From: Bordetella parapertussis
GTDB lineage: Bacteria > Pseudomonadota > Gammaproteobacteria > Burkholderiales > Thiobacillaceae
NCBI GenBank assembly: GCA_945890495.1
Contig: CAMDCO010000001.1
Location: 1 to 64,000 of the forward strand
Reading direction: 5' to 3'
DNA length: 64,000 bases
Shown: one piece after another, positions 1 to 8,847 of the stretch
Layout: each line of letters opens with the position of its first letter
How positions within the stretch are numbered: position 1 is the first letter of the stretch
Notes under the pieces: model-generated
Told to the model about the DNA's origin: nothing
What the model saw: only the letters and a program-made list of their open reading frames with translations
Databases searched by the model: none
Made by a program: the position numbers and the translations under genes

Positions 1-2
1 AG

Positions 3-131
3 GGCATCACCTTCTTGTACGGTCTTTATTTGCGCCTGTGCTGGGCACTCATCCGACTCGGGAAATGGCTCGAAGTTTCACTCGAACCCGTCGCGCCGCC
101 GGAATACCGGCTTGCGAGGGTGTGGAAATGA
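3..131 (+). CDS. C-terminal end of an unidentified protein (partial)
   Basis: The reading frame is open from the window edge to a TGA at 129-131. It encodes about 42 residues with an alternating hydrophobic/basic pattern (LYLRLCWALIRLGKWLEV) and ends in RVWK. The composition looks like real coding sequence, perhaps an amphipathic or membrane-proximal tail. The frame ends 20 bp before the convergent lipoprotein gene, which fits a true gene end. The family cannot be recognised from so short a piece. Confidence 0.35.
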   Translation, partial: GITFLYGLYLRLCWALIRLGKWLEVSLEPVAPPEYRLARVWK

Positions 132-150
132 ATAAATCAGGGACGACTCG

Positions 151-1077
151 TTACCGTGGTGCCGTAACCAGTCGATCCCGCGACACCGCGTAACGCCATG
201 CCAACTTGTCACGGCACGCGGTGGCGGCGTGCGTTCTGATTCGACCGTCATCGCGTACCGTTGCCTCAAAATCCCGGCATACGCGGCCATCCTCACTCAC
301 AAAACTGCGCTCAACACGGATCTGTCGGCCATGCCGATCATCCTCGCTATGCCATTCAGACATTTGGCCGCTGGCCATTGTCTCCATAGATTGCTGAAAA
401 TGTGCCTCGGCCGCCTGTGACTGCTGCGAAGAAACACGGCCCAACGCCGGAATATAAGCCACCAAATCTCGTACCGTTTGGCGATATGGCGTCTGGCGTG
501 TACCCGCGCTCTCGTCATAGAAACGCACATAGTGACCAATGGCCGGTGCGTAATGCCAACGCCGGGTCTGCATCCAGCTTCCCCACAAAAAAGTGGTGCG
601 CCGACAAGTCACTGGAATGGTATCGAACACACCCGCCGGAACCGTCAAGCGCTCCGGCGCATCAACATGACAATTCCAGACCTGATCAAAGGGCATTTCC
701 CAATGATGTACGGTGTCCTTGACCATATGCCGGGTCGAAACATAGGCACGATGGCCTTCAGCCAAAGGCCACATCACATCCGGTGCGATATTCATGACCA
801 CTTCGCCGGCGGCCTCAGGCGTTTCCCAGCGCAAGCGCGGCAGCGCAAAGTTGCGTTGCGCGGTATAGCGCAAACGCCCGCCCGCCGCATCCCAATCCAC
901 CTGCTCACCACGGATATTCGCAACGCGTTCAACATAGCCGCCTTCGAATACAAACACATCACCCAGGGTGTACTCCGGCAACGGCGCCGGCTTCAAGGCC
1001 GCTATCCGCTCCCCAGCCGGTTTCAAACCGCCACAACCCGCCAGCATTAACAAACACAAAATCATCCATGCGCGCAT
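151..1077 (-). CDS. Predicted outer-membrane lipoprotein, unknown function
   Basis: The 308-aa product starts with a short basic/hydrophobic signal and a lipobox (LMLAGC, Cys at residue 15), so it should be lipidated and periplasm- or membrane-facing. The middle region is beta-rich with many aromatic residues. The C-terminal 70 residues (EWHSEDDRHGRQ, VCRDFEATV, TACR) resemble the tail of 17-kDa surface-antigen-type lipoproteins, with two Cys that could pair. The gene starts 1 bp after the stop of the caspase-fold gene and is almost surely cotranscribed with it. The family name is uncertain; the lipoprotein assignment is firm. Confidence 0.6.
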   Translation of the reverse strand: MRAWMILCLLMLAGCGGLKPAGERIAALKPAPLPEYTLGDVFVFEGGYVERVANIRGEQVDWDAAGGRLRYTAQRNFALPRLRWETPEAAGEVVMNIAPDVMWPLAEGHRAYVSTRHMVKDTVHHWEMPFDQVWNCHVDAPERLTVPAGVFDTIPVTCRRTTFLWGSWMQTRRWHYAPAIGHYVRFYDESAGTRQTPYRQTVRDLVAYIPALGRVSSQQSQAAEAHFQQSMETMASGQMSEWHSEDDRHGRQIRVERSFVSEDGRVCRDFEATVRDDGRIRTHAATACRDKLAWRYAVSRDRLVTAPR

Positions 1078-1078
1078 C

Positions 1079-2323
1079 TCAATGCTCCCCAGCCTGAATT
1101 TTTGCCATCTGGTCCCGGCCGTAATAACGGCGCGCCCAGTAAGTCAGTGTGTCTTTCAAATAAGCATCCAGCTCTGGCCAGTCCACACGGCCATCGCCAT
1201 TTCCGAAGGGTGCCGCATCCGCCTTGCCGCTCATCCCCGCCAAAAAATGCCGGGTAAACAGGCTATGACTACCATCAGGCGCCCAAGATGCAATTTGATC
1301 CAGGCCCGCAGCACTCACCACCGTAATGCCTTTGGGCGGCGTCAAACCACTGGATCGAACAAACACCGGAGATGCCTGAGTCACAACCGGTCCGCTCTGC
1401 GCAACACCGCTAAAGCAGGACTCCAACACCACCCACACCGAGCGGGCAGGTAATCGCCCCAGATTTCCATATAGCGTGGAAAGTGCATAACCATTGAGCC
1501 CAAGCCTGCCTGCATCGGCATCGACTGGAACCAAAAAGCTGTCGCGCTCATGATGTGGCGCACCATGCCCTGCGTAATACACCACCACGCGCGAACGCCC
1601 TGGCTTTATCCAGTCATGCAACTGCCCCTGCGGCTGCTCTGCGGAACCAAACACGCGCAAGAACTGTGCCTGGGTCGCATCACGCAACCACAATATATTG
1701 CCAGGCTTGATGCCGAGTGACTCCCTGGCAAATACCACAAATGCCTCGGCATCCGCCAAGGCCGGACTGTCATCCGGAATGCCGCTGCCATGTTTTGTAT
1801 AGTTCCGGTTGGCAATAATGACCGCAATATCATCATCCGTATCCAGATACCGCCGTTCATAACGCCACTCAGGCAGTGCGGTCGCCGTGGGCGGCTGCGT
1901 GTCAACAACACGCACAGGTTGTGCAGGGGTCGTGAGCGCCACAACCGCCGGCACCGCCTGTCGAACAGGAATTGCCAATGACTGCTGCCCCCAGCCACGC
2001 GCCATCAAACCAAGCTCCTCATCCCGGTTCAGGGCGCGTATGGCCCCGGAGAACAGCGTCACATCCGGAAGCATTTCGGCCTCATTGAAGTAATCCAGAA
2101 AATCCAGCTCCTCAAAACCTCCGCCATCGCTGCCGCCATCGCCGCCATCGCCCCCGCTATCGCCACCGTCTCCACCATCGCCGTCGCCATCACCGCCACC
2201 ATCACCCCCCCCTCCACCTCCACCGCCACCATCGGCACAAGCGGGCGAAATGACATACCAGGGCAAGGGCAGTGCCATCCCGGCCAACAACACCAAAAAC
2301 ACAAAAATCCGAAAACCTTGCAT
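1079..2323 (-). CDS. Secreted caspase-fold (peptidase C14-like) protein
   Basis: A 414-aa protein with an N-terminal signal peptide, then a Gly/Asp-rich low-complexity stretch (about residues 32-72), a linker, and a caspase/metacaspase p20-like domain in the second half. The catalytic dyad is visible: His in VVVYYAGHGA and Cys in VLESCFSG, preceded by the typical DIAVIIANRNY strand. A calcium-loop-like motif (GNGDGRVDWPELDAYL) lies near the C-terminus. The start at 2323 is chosen because AGGAG lies 8 bases upstream; an in-frame ATG 27 bases earlier lacks such a site. It is cotranscribed with the downstream lipoprotein gene and divergent from an envelope lipoprotein operon. Substrate unknown. 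Confidence 0.78.
   Translation of the reverse strand: MQGFRIFVFLVLLAGMALPLPWYVISPACADGGGGGGGGGDGGGDGDGDGGDGGDSGGDGGDGGSDGGGFEELDFLDYFNEAEMLPDVTLFSGAIRALNRDEELGLMARGWGQQSLAIPVRQAVPAVVALTTPAQPVRVVDTQPPTATALPEWRYERRYLDTDDDIAVIIANRNYTKHGSGIPDDSPALADAEAFVVFARESLGIKPGNILWLRDATQAQFLRVFGSAEQPQGQLHDWIKPGRSRVVVYYAGHGAPHHERDSFLVPVDADAGRLGLNGYALSTLYGNLGRLPARSVWVVLESCFSGVAQSGPVVTQASPVFVRSSGLTPPKGITVVSAAGLDQIASWAPDGSHSLFTRHFLAGMSGKADAAPFGNGDGRVDWPELDAYLKDTLTYWARRYYGRDQMAKIQAGEH
2118..2237 (-). repeat. Gly/Asp-coding low-complexity tract
   Basis: About 120 bp of near-repetitive GGC/GGT/GAT codons inside the caspase-fold gene encode a run of Gly with interspersed Asp and a few Ser. It lies directly after the signal peptide and is likely a flexible acidic linker. 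Slippage in this tract could change its length. Confidence 0.8.
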
Positions 2324-2450
2324 GGGAACAACTCCTGCATGAGATGACATATGCGCCCACTATGGCCGCCAGTTCTTAATGCCAGATTAATGTGCGTATA
2401 CAGAATGCATCGTCATGCTTATCCACACATCCATCTTTTCAAGGCTGTCC

Positions 2451-3269
2451 ATGCGCCACCTGGCAGCAGGCCTCTCCATCATGGCATCTTGCACATGCTT
2501 GGCCGATGAGCACTCAAACAGCCCCTCTTATCAAAACCGCATGCACAATATTCACGGGCAGTACGCATTCACGGGCAACCTGAGCGTCGCAGAAGGTTGC
2601 GAACTGGCGGCCGCTCGCGTTCGCCAGCACGCCGTGGCTACGCAATGCGGCACCCGAATGGATGCCGGCGTATTACGCACCCGTAGCGAAACCATGGATG
2701 ACTTGGCGCGTTTCCATCTCGAAACACTGGGCGGCAAAGTCGTTCACTGGAAAACCCTGCGTCTCGATATCGAAAGGATCGCCCAGCCAGATCTGCTGTT
2801 TAGCTGCAATATCGAAGCCGAGATCAGCGTGCATTGCGAGCAAGGCATGCGTGATCCGGCCTTCATGGCCATCACCGCACAGCTTGATAAAAGCACATAC
2901 AGGGAAGGCGAAGCCATGCACATTCAAATAGACGCCGTTCCCCATGCCAGGTATCTGACGGCTATCCAATTACTGCCTTATCTGGACGAGCCGCAGCAGA
3001 TATGGATGTTATCGACCGAGCGCTCAGCCCACTTCCGCAGCATCCCTGCAAACACCGCAGCACATATCCCGGATAGCCATCTTGTTCTGGAACCGCGCCT
3101 TCCGGACGGACGCAAACAAGCCGATGAAATGTTGATGCTCATCGCCACCCGACAGGCACCGCCGGCCTTTCCACCCAAGATGAGCATTGCATCCTTTCAC
3201 AGGTGGCTGACTGACATCCCATTACCCGATCGCCGCGAGATCGTTTTGCCTTATCGCGTCATCCGCTGA
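2451..3269 (+). CDS. Exported protein with DUF4384-like C-terminal domain
   Basis: About 272 aa with a short signal sequence (MRHLAAGLSIMASCTCLA). The second half contains a beta-rich segment (DKSTYREGEAMHIQIDA ... YLTAIQLLPYLDEPQQIWML) of the kind annotated DUF4384, often found with CsgG-like, LPP20-like and caspase-fold envelope proteins. The start at 2451 is preferred because AAGG lies 7 bases upstream; an in-frame ATG at 2415 would add 12 residues without a clear ribosome site. It is the first gene of a three-gene lipoprotein operon, 11 bp from the next. The domain call comes from pattern recognition and is moderately secure. Confidence 0.6.
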   Translation: MRHLAAGLSIMASCTCLADEHSNSPSYQNRMHNIHGQYAFTGNLSVAEGCELAAARVRQHAVATQCGTRMDAGVLRTRSETMDDLARFHLETLGGKVVHWKTLRLDIERIAQPDLLFSCNIEAEISVHCEQGMRDPAFMAITAQLDKSTYREGEAMHIQIDAVPHARYLTAIQLLPYLDEPQQIWMLSTERSAHFRSIPANTAAHIPDSHLVLEPRLPDGRKQADEMLMLIATRQAPPAFPPKMSIASFHRWLTDIPLPDRREIVLPYRVIR

Positions 3270-3280
3270 CAGGAGATTCC

Positions 3281-4633
3281 ATGCACAAAGTCATTTTTAT
3301 TCTTGCCCTGCTTGCCGGGCTATCCGGCTGCACCACGCGCTATGTTGATCGCAGCCAAGATACGAACAAACACGAGGCCACATCAGCGCTCACGCCGGAA
3401 GTGCTCTACCACCTGTACACAGAACATTGGCAACCATCACCAGAGTGCATCGCCATGCCGCCGCTCAAGGCCAAAGATGCCGACCGGGACAAGCTGGAAT
3501 TGGTGCGCCGAGGTATGTATGCACACTTGGCACCCAAGGGTTACCGCTTGGCGGAACTCTCTCGTGTGGATCTCTGGATAGCCACACAACAAGGCACAGT
3601 AGCCTTGTCCAAACTGGGAAAAGACCTGCAATGCGAACACATCCTTGAGGGTGAAATCACCCAATTTGATAGCGGGTTTTTTGGCATATTCTCTAAAGTC
3701 AGCGTAGGCGCACGCTTACGGCTGATTCGCGCCTCAGACAACGCAATCCTGTGGGAAGGCGAACACATCGCCACCTTGCATGACGGCGGCCTCCCCCTCT
3801 CGCCCGTTGGCACTGTCTCCAGCCTATTCAATGCGGGCCGAAACCTGGGCGACGAGCAGACATATCGAATCATTGACGACTTGGCCCGACGGCTAATGAA
3901 TACCCTACCGGACGCCACCCCAACACATCAGATCAAACCGCGCATCAACCTGCATGAATGGCTAGCATCCATGCCAGAGACGGAGCGAGAGTCGGCCTTG
4001 CTAGACCTTTTCCAGCGCAATGCGCTGTCATTACAGGAACAAGAAACGGCATACCGGCTCCTGACCCAAAATTCAAACAAGGCACGACACTGGCGTTCTT
4101 GGGCCGCGTACCGCCTACAAAGCGACGATCTCCATGGCGCGTTGGAGCATTTGCACAAGGCCGCCAAGCTGGCACCAGAAGAGCCAGAAACATGGGCCTT
4201 GCAAAGCCGCGTGCTCATTCGGATGAACCGCCTGGACGAAGCCGACGCCAGCGTTCTCAAGGCTATTAGCCATAACGCATCAAATCCGGATTATTACGAA
4301 ACCCTGGCATGGATAAGCAGTCGGCGCGCCCTGCCGGAGCGTGCCCGCGCTGCACTCGACAAAGCAATCAATCTCGACCCTGGTCGCCCATGGCCTTGGC
4401 ACAACCGGGCTATTGGCGAATTCAACGCGGGACACTGGCAATCTGCGCTTGACGACTTCAGCACTGCGGCCAAGCTCTACCAGGCACAGGGAAAATCCGC
4501 GCAAGTAGAACGCATCCTGAGCGACATGAACGACCTAAAACTACACCTCGGCGAACAAGCCATCCTTGATCGCAAGGCCAACCTAAGCACCGCTCAACCC
4601 ACCACCTCACCCACAGGAGAAAAAACACCATGA
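3281..4633 (+). CDS. TPR lipoprotein with GNA1162/DUF799-like N-terminal domain
   Basis: A 450-aa lipoprotein (lipobox LSGC, Cys at residue 17) with AGGAG upstream of the ATG. Residues about 60-200 resemble the DUF799/GNA1162 type of envelope lipoprotein (ILEGEITQFDSGFFGIFS, KVSVGARLRLI, ILWEGEH, GGLPLSP). Residues about 240-430 form several tetratricopeptide repeats (ALEHLHKAAKLAPEEPETW, ADASVLKAISHNASNPDYYE, ALDKAINLDPGRPWPW, ALDDFSTAAKLY). It probably scaffolds an outer-membrane-associated assembly. Its stop overlaps the next start by 4 bases (ATGA), so the two are translationally coupled. Confidence 0.72.
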   Translation: MHKVIFILALLAGLSGCTTRYVDRSQDTNKHEATSALTPEVLYHLYTEHWQPSPECIAMPPLKAKDADRDKLELVRRGMYAHLAPKGYRLAELSRVDLWIATQQGTVALSKLGKDLQCEHILEGEITQFDSGFFGIFSKVSVGARLRLIRASDNAILWEGEHIATLHDGGLPLSPVGTVSSLFNAGRNLGDEQTYRIIDDLARRLMNTLPDATPTHQIKPRINLHEWLASMPETERESALLDLFQRNALSLQEQETAYRLLTQNSNKARHWRSWAAYRLQSDDLHGALEHLHKAAKLAPEEPETWALQSRVLIRMNRLDEADASVLKAISHNASNPDYYETLAWISSRRALPERARAALDKAINLDPGRPWPWHNRAIGEFNAGHWQSALDDFSTAAKLYQAQGKSAQVERILSDMNDLKLHLGEQAILDRKANLSTAQPTTSPTGEKTP

Positions 4634-5214
4634 ATCGCACCCTCAAACTTTCCGCCGTCATATGCACCGCCATGCTTGCCGCATGCTCAAGCACCCCGGA
4701 CACCAAACCAGTACAAAGCAGCATATCAACCCCGACAGGGACGATCAGCAGCATCCCGGACTGGTTCATGAAACCCCCATGCGACGCAAATCGCGCGGTA
4801 TGCGGCGTGGCAAGCGCTTGGTCAGGAGACCTGCAAATGTCAATCGACAAAGCCACACTGGATGCCAAGTACTATGTTGCCGATCAACTACGCGGCAAGA
4901 TGAGCGCCAAGCTAAAGCGCTTCGTAGAAGAATCCGGGAACGCACAAACCCCCATGCTGTCTCAGGAAACCAGCAAGGTCATCAGCAATCTGTTCGTCGA
5001 TGTAAATACCACCGGCTATCAAATTAGCCAAAAAACCGTATTGCATGAAAACAAAGGGTTTCGCGCTTATGTCATGGTCGAATTCCCGATCGGCGAGGCC
5101 AATCGCATCCTGATCGACGAAACCCGCAAAAATCAGGCCGTAGAGTCACATCTGCGCGCAAGCAAGGCTTTTGCCGAGCTGGAGTCAGAAATCCATGCCC
5201 AACGCGGCAAATAA
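4630..5214 (+). CDS. LPP20-family-like lipoprotein
   Basis: A 194-aa lipoprotein with lipobox LAAC (Cys at residue 19). The mature part begins with IPDWFMKPP, followed by a helix-rich core (SIDKATLDAKYYVADQL) and a strand (GFRAYVMVEFPIGEANRIL), the layout of LPP20/FlgT-N-type proteins. Such proteins usually sit at the outer membrane next to TPR and CsgG-like partners, which agrees with the two genes upstream. It overlaps the preceding gene by 4 bases. The following acyltransferase gene starts only 14 bp later, so transcription may run on. Confidence 0.65.
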   Translation: MNRTLKLSAVICTAMLAACSSTPDTKPVQSSISTPTGTISSIPDWFMKPPCDANRAVCGVASAWSGDLQMSIDKATLDAKYYVADQLRGKMSAKLKRFVEESGNAQTPMLSQETSKVISNLFVDVNTTGYQISQKTVLHENKGFRAYVMVEFPIGEANRILIDETRKNQAVESHLRASKAFAELESEIHAQRGK

Positions 5215-5228
5215 CACGGCAAACACCC

Positions 5229-5849
5229 ATGCCCGCAAGCGTCCTCGCCCACCTCACCGAACGCACTTCGAATGACTGTTTCTCCGTGCTGACTAAAAAC
5301 GGGCGGGGCCGTGCAGAAGCGGAAGCCTTCATTGCACAAACCTTCGCACACCACTACGCCGCCCAGATAACGGAATTCATGCCAGAGATAGTTGCTTTGC
5401 TCCGCAACGGGGCTGTCGAAGCTGCCGCGGGTTGCCGTTCGGCGGCGCAGGGGCCCCTGTTCCTGGAACAATATCTGGACGCCCCCATCGAAGCGCGCAT
5501 CCGCCAACTGGCCGGACAGCCCACAGCCCGCTCAAGTATCGTCGAACTGGGCCAACTAGCGGCGTCCCGCCCCGGCGCAGGTGTTGCCCTGATGCTACGC
5601 TTGGCGCACCATCTTTCCAGCCGGGGATATGCCTGGGTGGTGTTCACCGCCACAGCAGAACTGCGCGGCATCTTCGTGCGGCTGGGGCTACCCCTGTTCG
5701 CTCTGGCCGAAGCCGCTCCGGAACGCTTGGGCGATCAGGCCGCCACTTGGGGCCGCTACTATGAACACCGCCCCCTGGTGGTGTGCGCCTCTCTGGGTGA
5801 GGCCGCGCAGCGGGCGGTACAAGCCGACGGCACGGAGAATGGCCGGTGA
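5229..5849 (+). CDS. Thermostable hemolysin family protein (GNAT/autoinducer-synthase-like fold)
   Basis: A 206-aa protein matching the thermostable hemolysin family named after Vibrio delta-hemolysin. Typical features are the FIAQTFAHHYAAQITEFMPEIVAL start, an AAAGCRSA strand, LFLEQYLDAPIEARI, IVELGQLAASRPGAGVALMLRLAHHL (an acyltransferase core-like helix), FTATAELRGIFVRLGLPL and a C-terminal WGRYYEHRP. The fold is related to GNAT acyltransferases and acyl-homoserine-lactone synthases, so an N-acyl transfer role is at least as likely as lysis. It overlaps the next gene (ligase) by 4 bases, implying joint function with an acyl/aryl-activating enzyme. Confidence 0.8.
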   Translation: MPASVLAHLTERTSNDCFSVLTKNGRGRAEAEAFIAQTFAHHYAAQITEFMPEIVALLRNGAVEAAAGCRSAAQGPLFLEQYLDAPIEARIRQLAGQPTARSSIVELGQLAASRPGAGVALMLRLAHHLSSRGYAWVVFTATAELRGIFVRLGLPLFALAEAAPERLGDQAATWGRYYEHRPLVVCASLGEAAQRAVQADGTENGR

Positions 5850-7255
5850 GCCAGACCCTGACGGCCATCCTGAACGGGCTGACGCGGGGGTGCCGCGTTA
5901 CCGTCGCCACCCTGCTGGACAACGGCCCGCGCTGGATCGAGGCCGACGACGCCCTGAGCGCCTTAGCGCTTCCCCATGTACCGCTGCCGCTGTTCTTTTC
6001 AGCAGCGCAACGCCGTCATGTTCTCGATGCCGCCGCTGCCAAAGTGGTGCTAACGGAAAACACCGGTGCCATTCTGGAACTGGACGCGGGATTCGCCCCT
6101 GCGGGCAAGTGGCGCGGCCTCACCCTGCTAACGCGCAATGTTCCCGTAGCGACCACGCTGCCACACGGCACCGCCAAGATCACCTTTACCTCTGGCACCA
6201 CCGGCCAGCCCAAGGGCGTGTGCTTGTCCGCCGCACAAATGGAGGCCACGGCGGCAGCACTGGCGCGCACGCTCGCACCCCTCGGACTGAAGCGGCACCT
6301 GTGCGCCCTGCCGCTGCCGGTACTGCTGGAAAATGTAGCTGGCGTTTTGGCACCGAGGCGCGCCAACATGGCCGTGATAACGCCTTCACTGACCGAGACC
6401 GGGTTGCTGGGTGCCGCCGGCTTCGACGCGCAGCGCTTTGCTCGCTGCCTGAACGAACAGGGTGCCGACAGCGTCATCCTGCTGCCGCAGATGCTGGAGG
6501 CCTGGCTGGCCGAGATCGAGGCGGGCCGTCTGGCACCGCCGCAACGCCTGCGTTTCGCCGCCGTCGGCGGTGCCCGCGTCGCGCCGGAAACCCTGGCGCG
6601 TGCCCGTGCCGCCGCCATTCCGGTTTTTGAAGGCTACGGCCTATCCGAATGCGCCTCGGTGGTCACCCTCAACCATCCTGGGGCGGACCGCCCCGGCAGC
6701 GCCGGCCAGCCCTTGCCGCACCTTGCCGTCACGCTCGCATCCGATGGCGAAATCCTGGTCTCGGGGCCAATGCATCTCGGCTACCTGGGCGAAACGCCGC
6801 GCGCTGAAGGAATGCCTCTGGCCACCGGTGACCTGGGACGCATCGACGAAGACGGCTTCCTGTTTGTCGAGGGGCGCAAGAAAAATATCCTGATTACCGC
6901 ATTCGGCCGCAACATCGCCCCGGATTGGGTGGAATCCGAATTGCGCGGCGAAGCGCTCGTTGCCCAGGCTGTGGTGTTCGGCGAAGCGCGCCCATGGCTA
7001 TCGGCAGTGATTGTTACACGCGGCGCCGCCAGCCATGCGCAGATTGCCCAAGCGATGGAACGGGTCAACACCAGCCTGCCCGACTACGCTCGCATCCGGC
7101 GCTTCATCGCCGCCGAGCAGCCCTTCACCCCGGCCAACGGCCTCGCCACCGCCAACGGCAGGCCTCGCCGGGACGCCATTTACGCCCGCTACCAGGAGCG
7201 CCTGGAGCGCCTTTATCAAGAACAGACTGATTGCAAGAAAGAACCCCGCCCATGA
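5846..7255 (+). CDS. AMP-forming acyl/aryl ligase (ANL superfamily)
   Basis: A 469-aa AMP-binding enzyme, shorter than usual acyl-CoA synthetases (500-650 aa), with a GTG start inside the stop of the preceding gene. Core motifs are present: ITFTSGTTGQPKG (phosphate loop), GYGLSECASVV, TGDLGRIDEDGFLFVEGR and KKNILITAFGRNIAP. It should activate a carboxylic acid as the acyl-adenylate. In the C-terminal motif where a catalytic Lys is expected (usually NGK), the sequence reads NGRPRR, so the Lys may be replaced by Arg. The last bases overlap the next gene's ATG by 4. No CoA- or carrier-specific feature can be read directly. Confidence 0.85.
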   Translation: MSQTLTAILNGLTRGCRVTVATLLDNGPRWIEADDALSALALPHVPLPLFFSAAQRRHVLDAAAAKVVLTENTGAILELDAGFAPAGKWRGLTLLTRNVPVATTLPHGTAKITFTSGTTGQPKGVCLSAAQMEATAAALARTLAPLGLKRHLCALPLPVLLENVAGVLAPRRANMAVITPSLTETGLLGAAGFDAQRFARCLNEQGADSVILLPQMLEAWLAEIEAGRLAPPQRLRFAAVGGARVAPETLARARAAAIPVFEGYGLSECASVVTLNHPGADRPGSAGQPLPHLAVTLASDGEILVSGPMHLGYLGETPRAEGMPLATGDLGRIDEDGFLFVEGRKKNILITAFGRNIAPDWVESELRGEALVAQAVVFGEARPWLSAVIVTRGAASHAQIAQAMERVNTSLPDYARIRRFIAAEQPFTPANGLATANGRPRRDAIYARYQERLERLYQEQTDCKKEPRP

Positions 7256-7908
7256 ATTTCAACGAACAACTCCTGAAAGCCAGCGCCGATGCGCGCGCCG
7301 AATTTCTCGCCATCCCCTTTCTGCGCGAGGGTGCCAAAGGTGCGCTCGGCTTGCCGAGCTACCTGGCTTTCCTCGCCGAGGCCTACCACCATGTCAAAGA
7401 AACCACGCCGCTGCTGATGGCCGCCGGGCTGCGCTGCGACGCGCCTTGGCTGCGCAAAGCGCTAGCTCATTACATCATTGAGGAAGTTGGCCATGAAGAA
7501 TGGATACTTTCCGACATCGCCGCCGCAGGCGGTGATGTCGCTGCCGTGCGCGACGGGCAGCCCCGCCCGGCCACCGACATCATGGTCGCCTATGCCTACG
7601 ATACCGTGCTACGGCGCAACCCGGTGGGCCTCTTCGGCATGGTACTGGTGCTGGAGGGCACCAGCGTCACCCTGGCGCTTTCCGCCGCCGACGCCATCCA
7701 GCAAAGCCTCGGCCTGCCCGACACGGCCTTCAGCTACCTGCGTTCCCACGGCACCCTAGACCAGGAACACATGGGGCATTTCGCCCATGTAATCAACCAG
7801 CTAGATCAACCAGCCGACCAGTCTGCGGTGATCCATTGCGCCCGCATGTTTTACCGGCTCTACGGTGACATCTTCCGCAGCCTGCCGATGGTCAAAACAG
7901 CGCCATGA
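7252..7908 (+). CDS. Heme-oxygenase-like (TenA/HDO-type) iron enzyme
   Basis: A 218-aa all-helical protein of the TenA/heme-oxygenase-like superfamily. Candidate metal ligands occur on three helices: FLAEAYHHVKETTP, HYIIEEVGHEEW (ExxxH) and LDQEHMGHFAHV (DxEHxxH). Relatives with such ligands are non-heme diiron oxidases (for example UndA-type fatty-acid decarboxylases and N-oxygenases) and not true heme oxygenases. The ATG overlaps the ligase stop, so the substrate is probably the acid or amide made by the two preceding enzymes. Exact chemistry unknown. Confidence 0.72.
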   Translation: MNFNEQLLKASADARAEFLAIPFLREGAKGALGLPSYLAFLAEAYHHVKETTPLLMAAGLRCDAPWLRKALAHYIIEEVGHEEWILSDIAAAGGDVAAVRDGQPRPATDIMVAYAYDTVLRRNPVGLFGMVLVLEGTSVTLALSAADAIQQSLGLPDTAFSYLRSHGTLDQEHMGHFAHVINQLDQPADQSAVIHCARMFYRLYGDIFRSLPMVKTAP

Positions 7909-8010
7909 TCCACCCGGTCGGCATACCGGATTTCACCGCATCCAAGGACCTGGTCTAGCCCCGGAATACATGCGGCCGCACCCCTTACAAACCTGGAGCA
8001 AACCCAAACC

Positions 8011-8844
8011 ATGAAAATCACCAATCAACGCATCGTCATCACCGGTGCCGCCGGTGGCATAGGCACCGCCCTGTGCCGGAAACTGGCCGGAGCGGGCGCG
8101 CAACTGCTGCTGGTTGGGCGCAAACCGGCGGCACTGGCGGAATTAACGCAAGCCCTAAAGAACACCCACCCACAAACGCAGACGGCCTGGCTCGCCCTAG
8201 ACATCACCGCGCCGGATGCGCCATCGCGCTTGCGCGACGAAGCCATGACGCTGCTGGGCGGCATCGACATCCTGGTGAACAACGCGGGCATGCCGGGATT
8301 CTGCGTATTCGCGGAAACCCCGCCGCAGGAAATCGAACGCCTGCTCGCCACCAACTTGACCGCCCCCCTGCTGCTGACCCGCGCCGTGCTGCCCGACCTG
8401 CTGGCGCGCAGGCAAGGGGGCATCGTCAACATCGGTTCGACCTTCGGCGCCATCGGTTTCCCCTGGTTTTCTGCTTATTCTGGTGCCAAATTCGGTCTGC
8501 GCGGTTTTTCCGAAGCGCTGCGCCGAGAACTGGCCGGCAGCGGCGTGGCAGTTCTTTACGCGGCCCCGCGCGCCACGCGCACGGCGATCAACGACGAACG
8601 CGTGACCGCCATGGGTACTGCCACAGGCATGCCATTCGACGAGCCGGATGAGGTCGCCGGGCGCATTGTCGCCGCCATGCTGCGTGGCGATGCCGAATGC
8701 GCCATCGGTGCCCAGGAAGGCTTTTTTGCGCGTCTGAACGGCTTGTTGCCACGCTTGGTAGACAAGGGGTTAGCCGCCAAAGCGCGCGCCATGGCGCCCT
8801 TCGCCCGACGCCTCGCCATCGACAACCCACCCACGGAGATCTGA
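8011..8844 (+). CDS. Short-chain dehydrogenase/reductase (SDR)
   Basis: A 277-aa classical SDR. The Rossmann motif is TGAAGGIG near residue 12, NNAG follows near residue 90, and the active site is SxxxYSGAK in the segment GFPWFSAYSGAK. It is expected to oxidise or reduce a carbonyl/alcohol with NAD(P)(H). A 102-bp gap separates it from the heme-oxygenase-like gene, and 3 bp separate it from the next, so it probably belongs to the same transcription unit as the acyltransferase-ligase set. The C-terminal GFFARLNGLLPRLVD segment is typical of the long SDR tail seen in lipid-acting members. Confidence 0.88.
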   Translation: MKITNQRIVITGAAGGIGTALCRKLAGAGAQLLLVGRKPAALAELTQALKNTHPQTQTAWLALDITAPDAPSRLRDEAMTLLGGIDILVNNAGMPGFCVFAETPPQEIERLLATNLTAPLLLTRAVLPDLLARRQGGIVNIGSTFGAIGFPWFSAYSGAKFGLRGFSEALRRELAGSGVAVLYAAPRATRTAINDERVTAMGTATGMPFDEPDEVAGRIVAAMLRGDAECAIGAQEGFFARLNGLLPRLVDKGLAAKARAMAPFARRLAIDNPPTEI

Positions 8845-8847
8845 GAC

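Noticed and set aside
5229-5849. Secreted pore-forming toxin
   Set aside because: Despite the family name the protein has no signal peptide and is embedded in a biosynthetic-type operon; an acyltransferase role is more likely.
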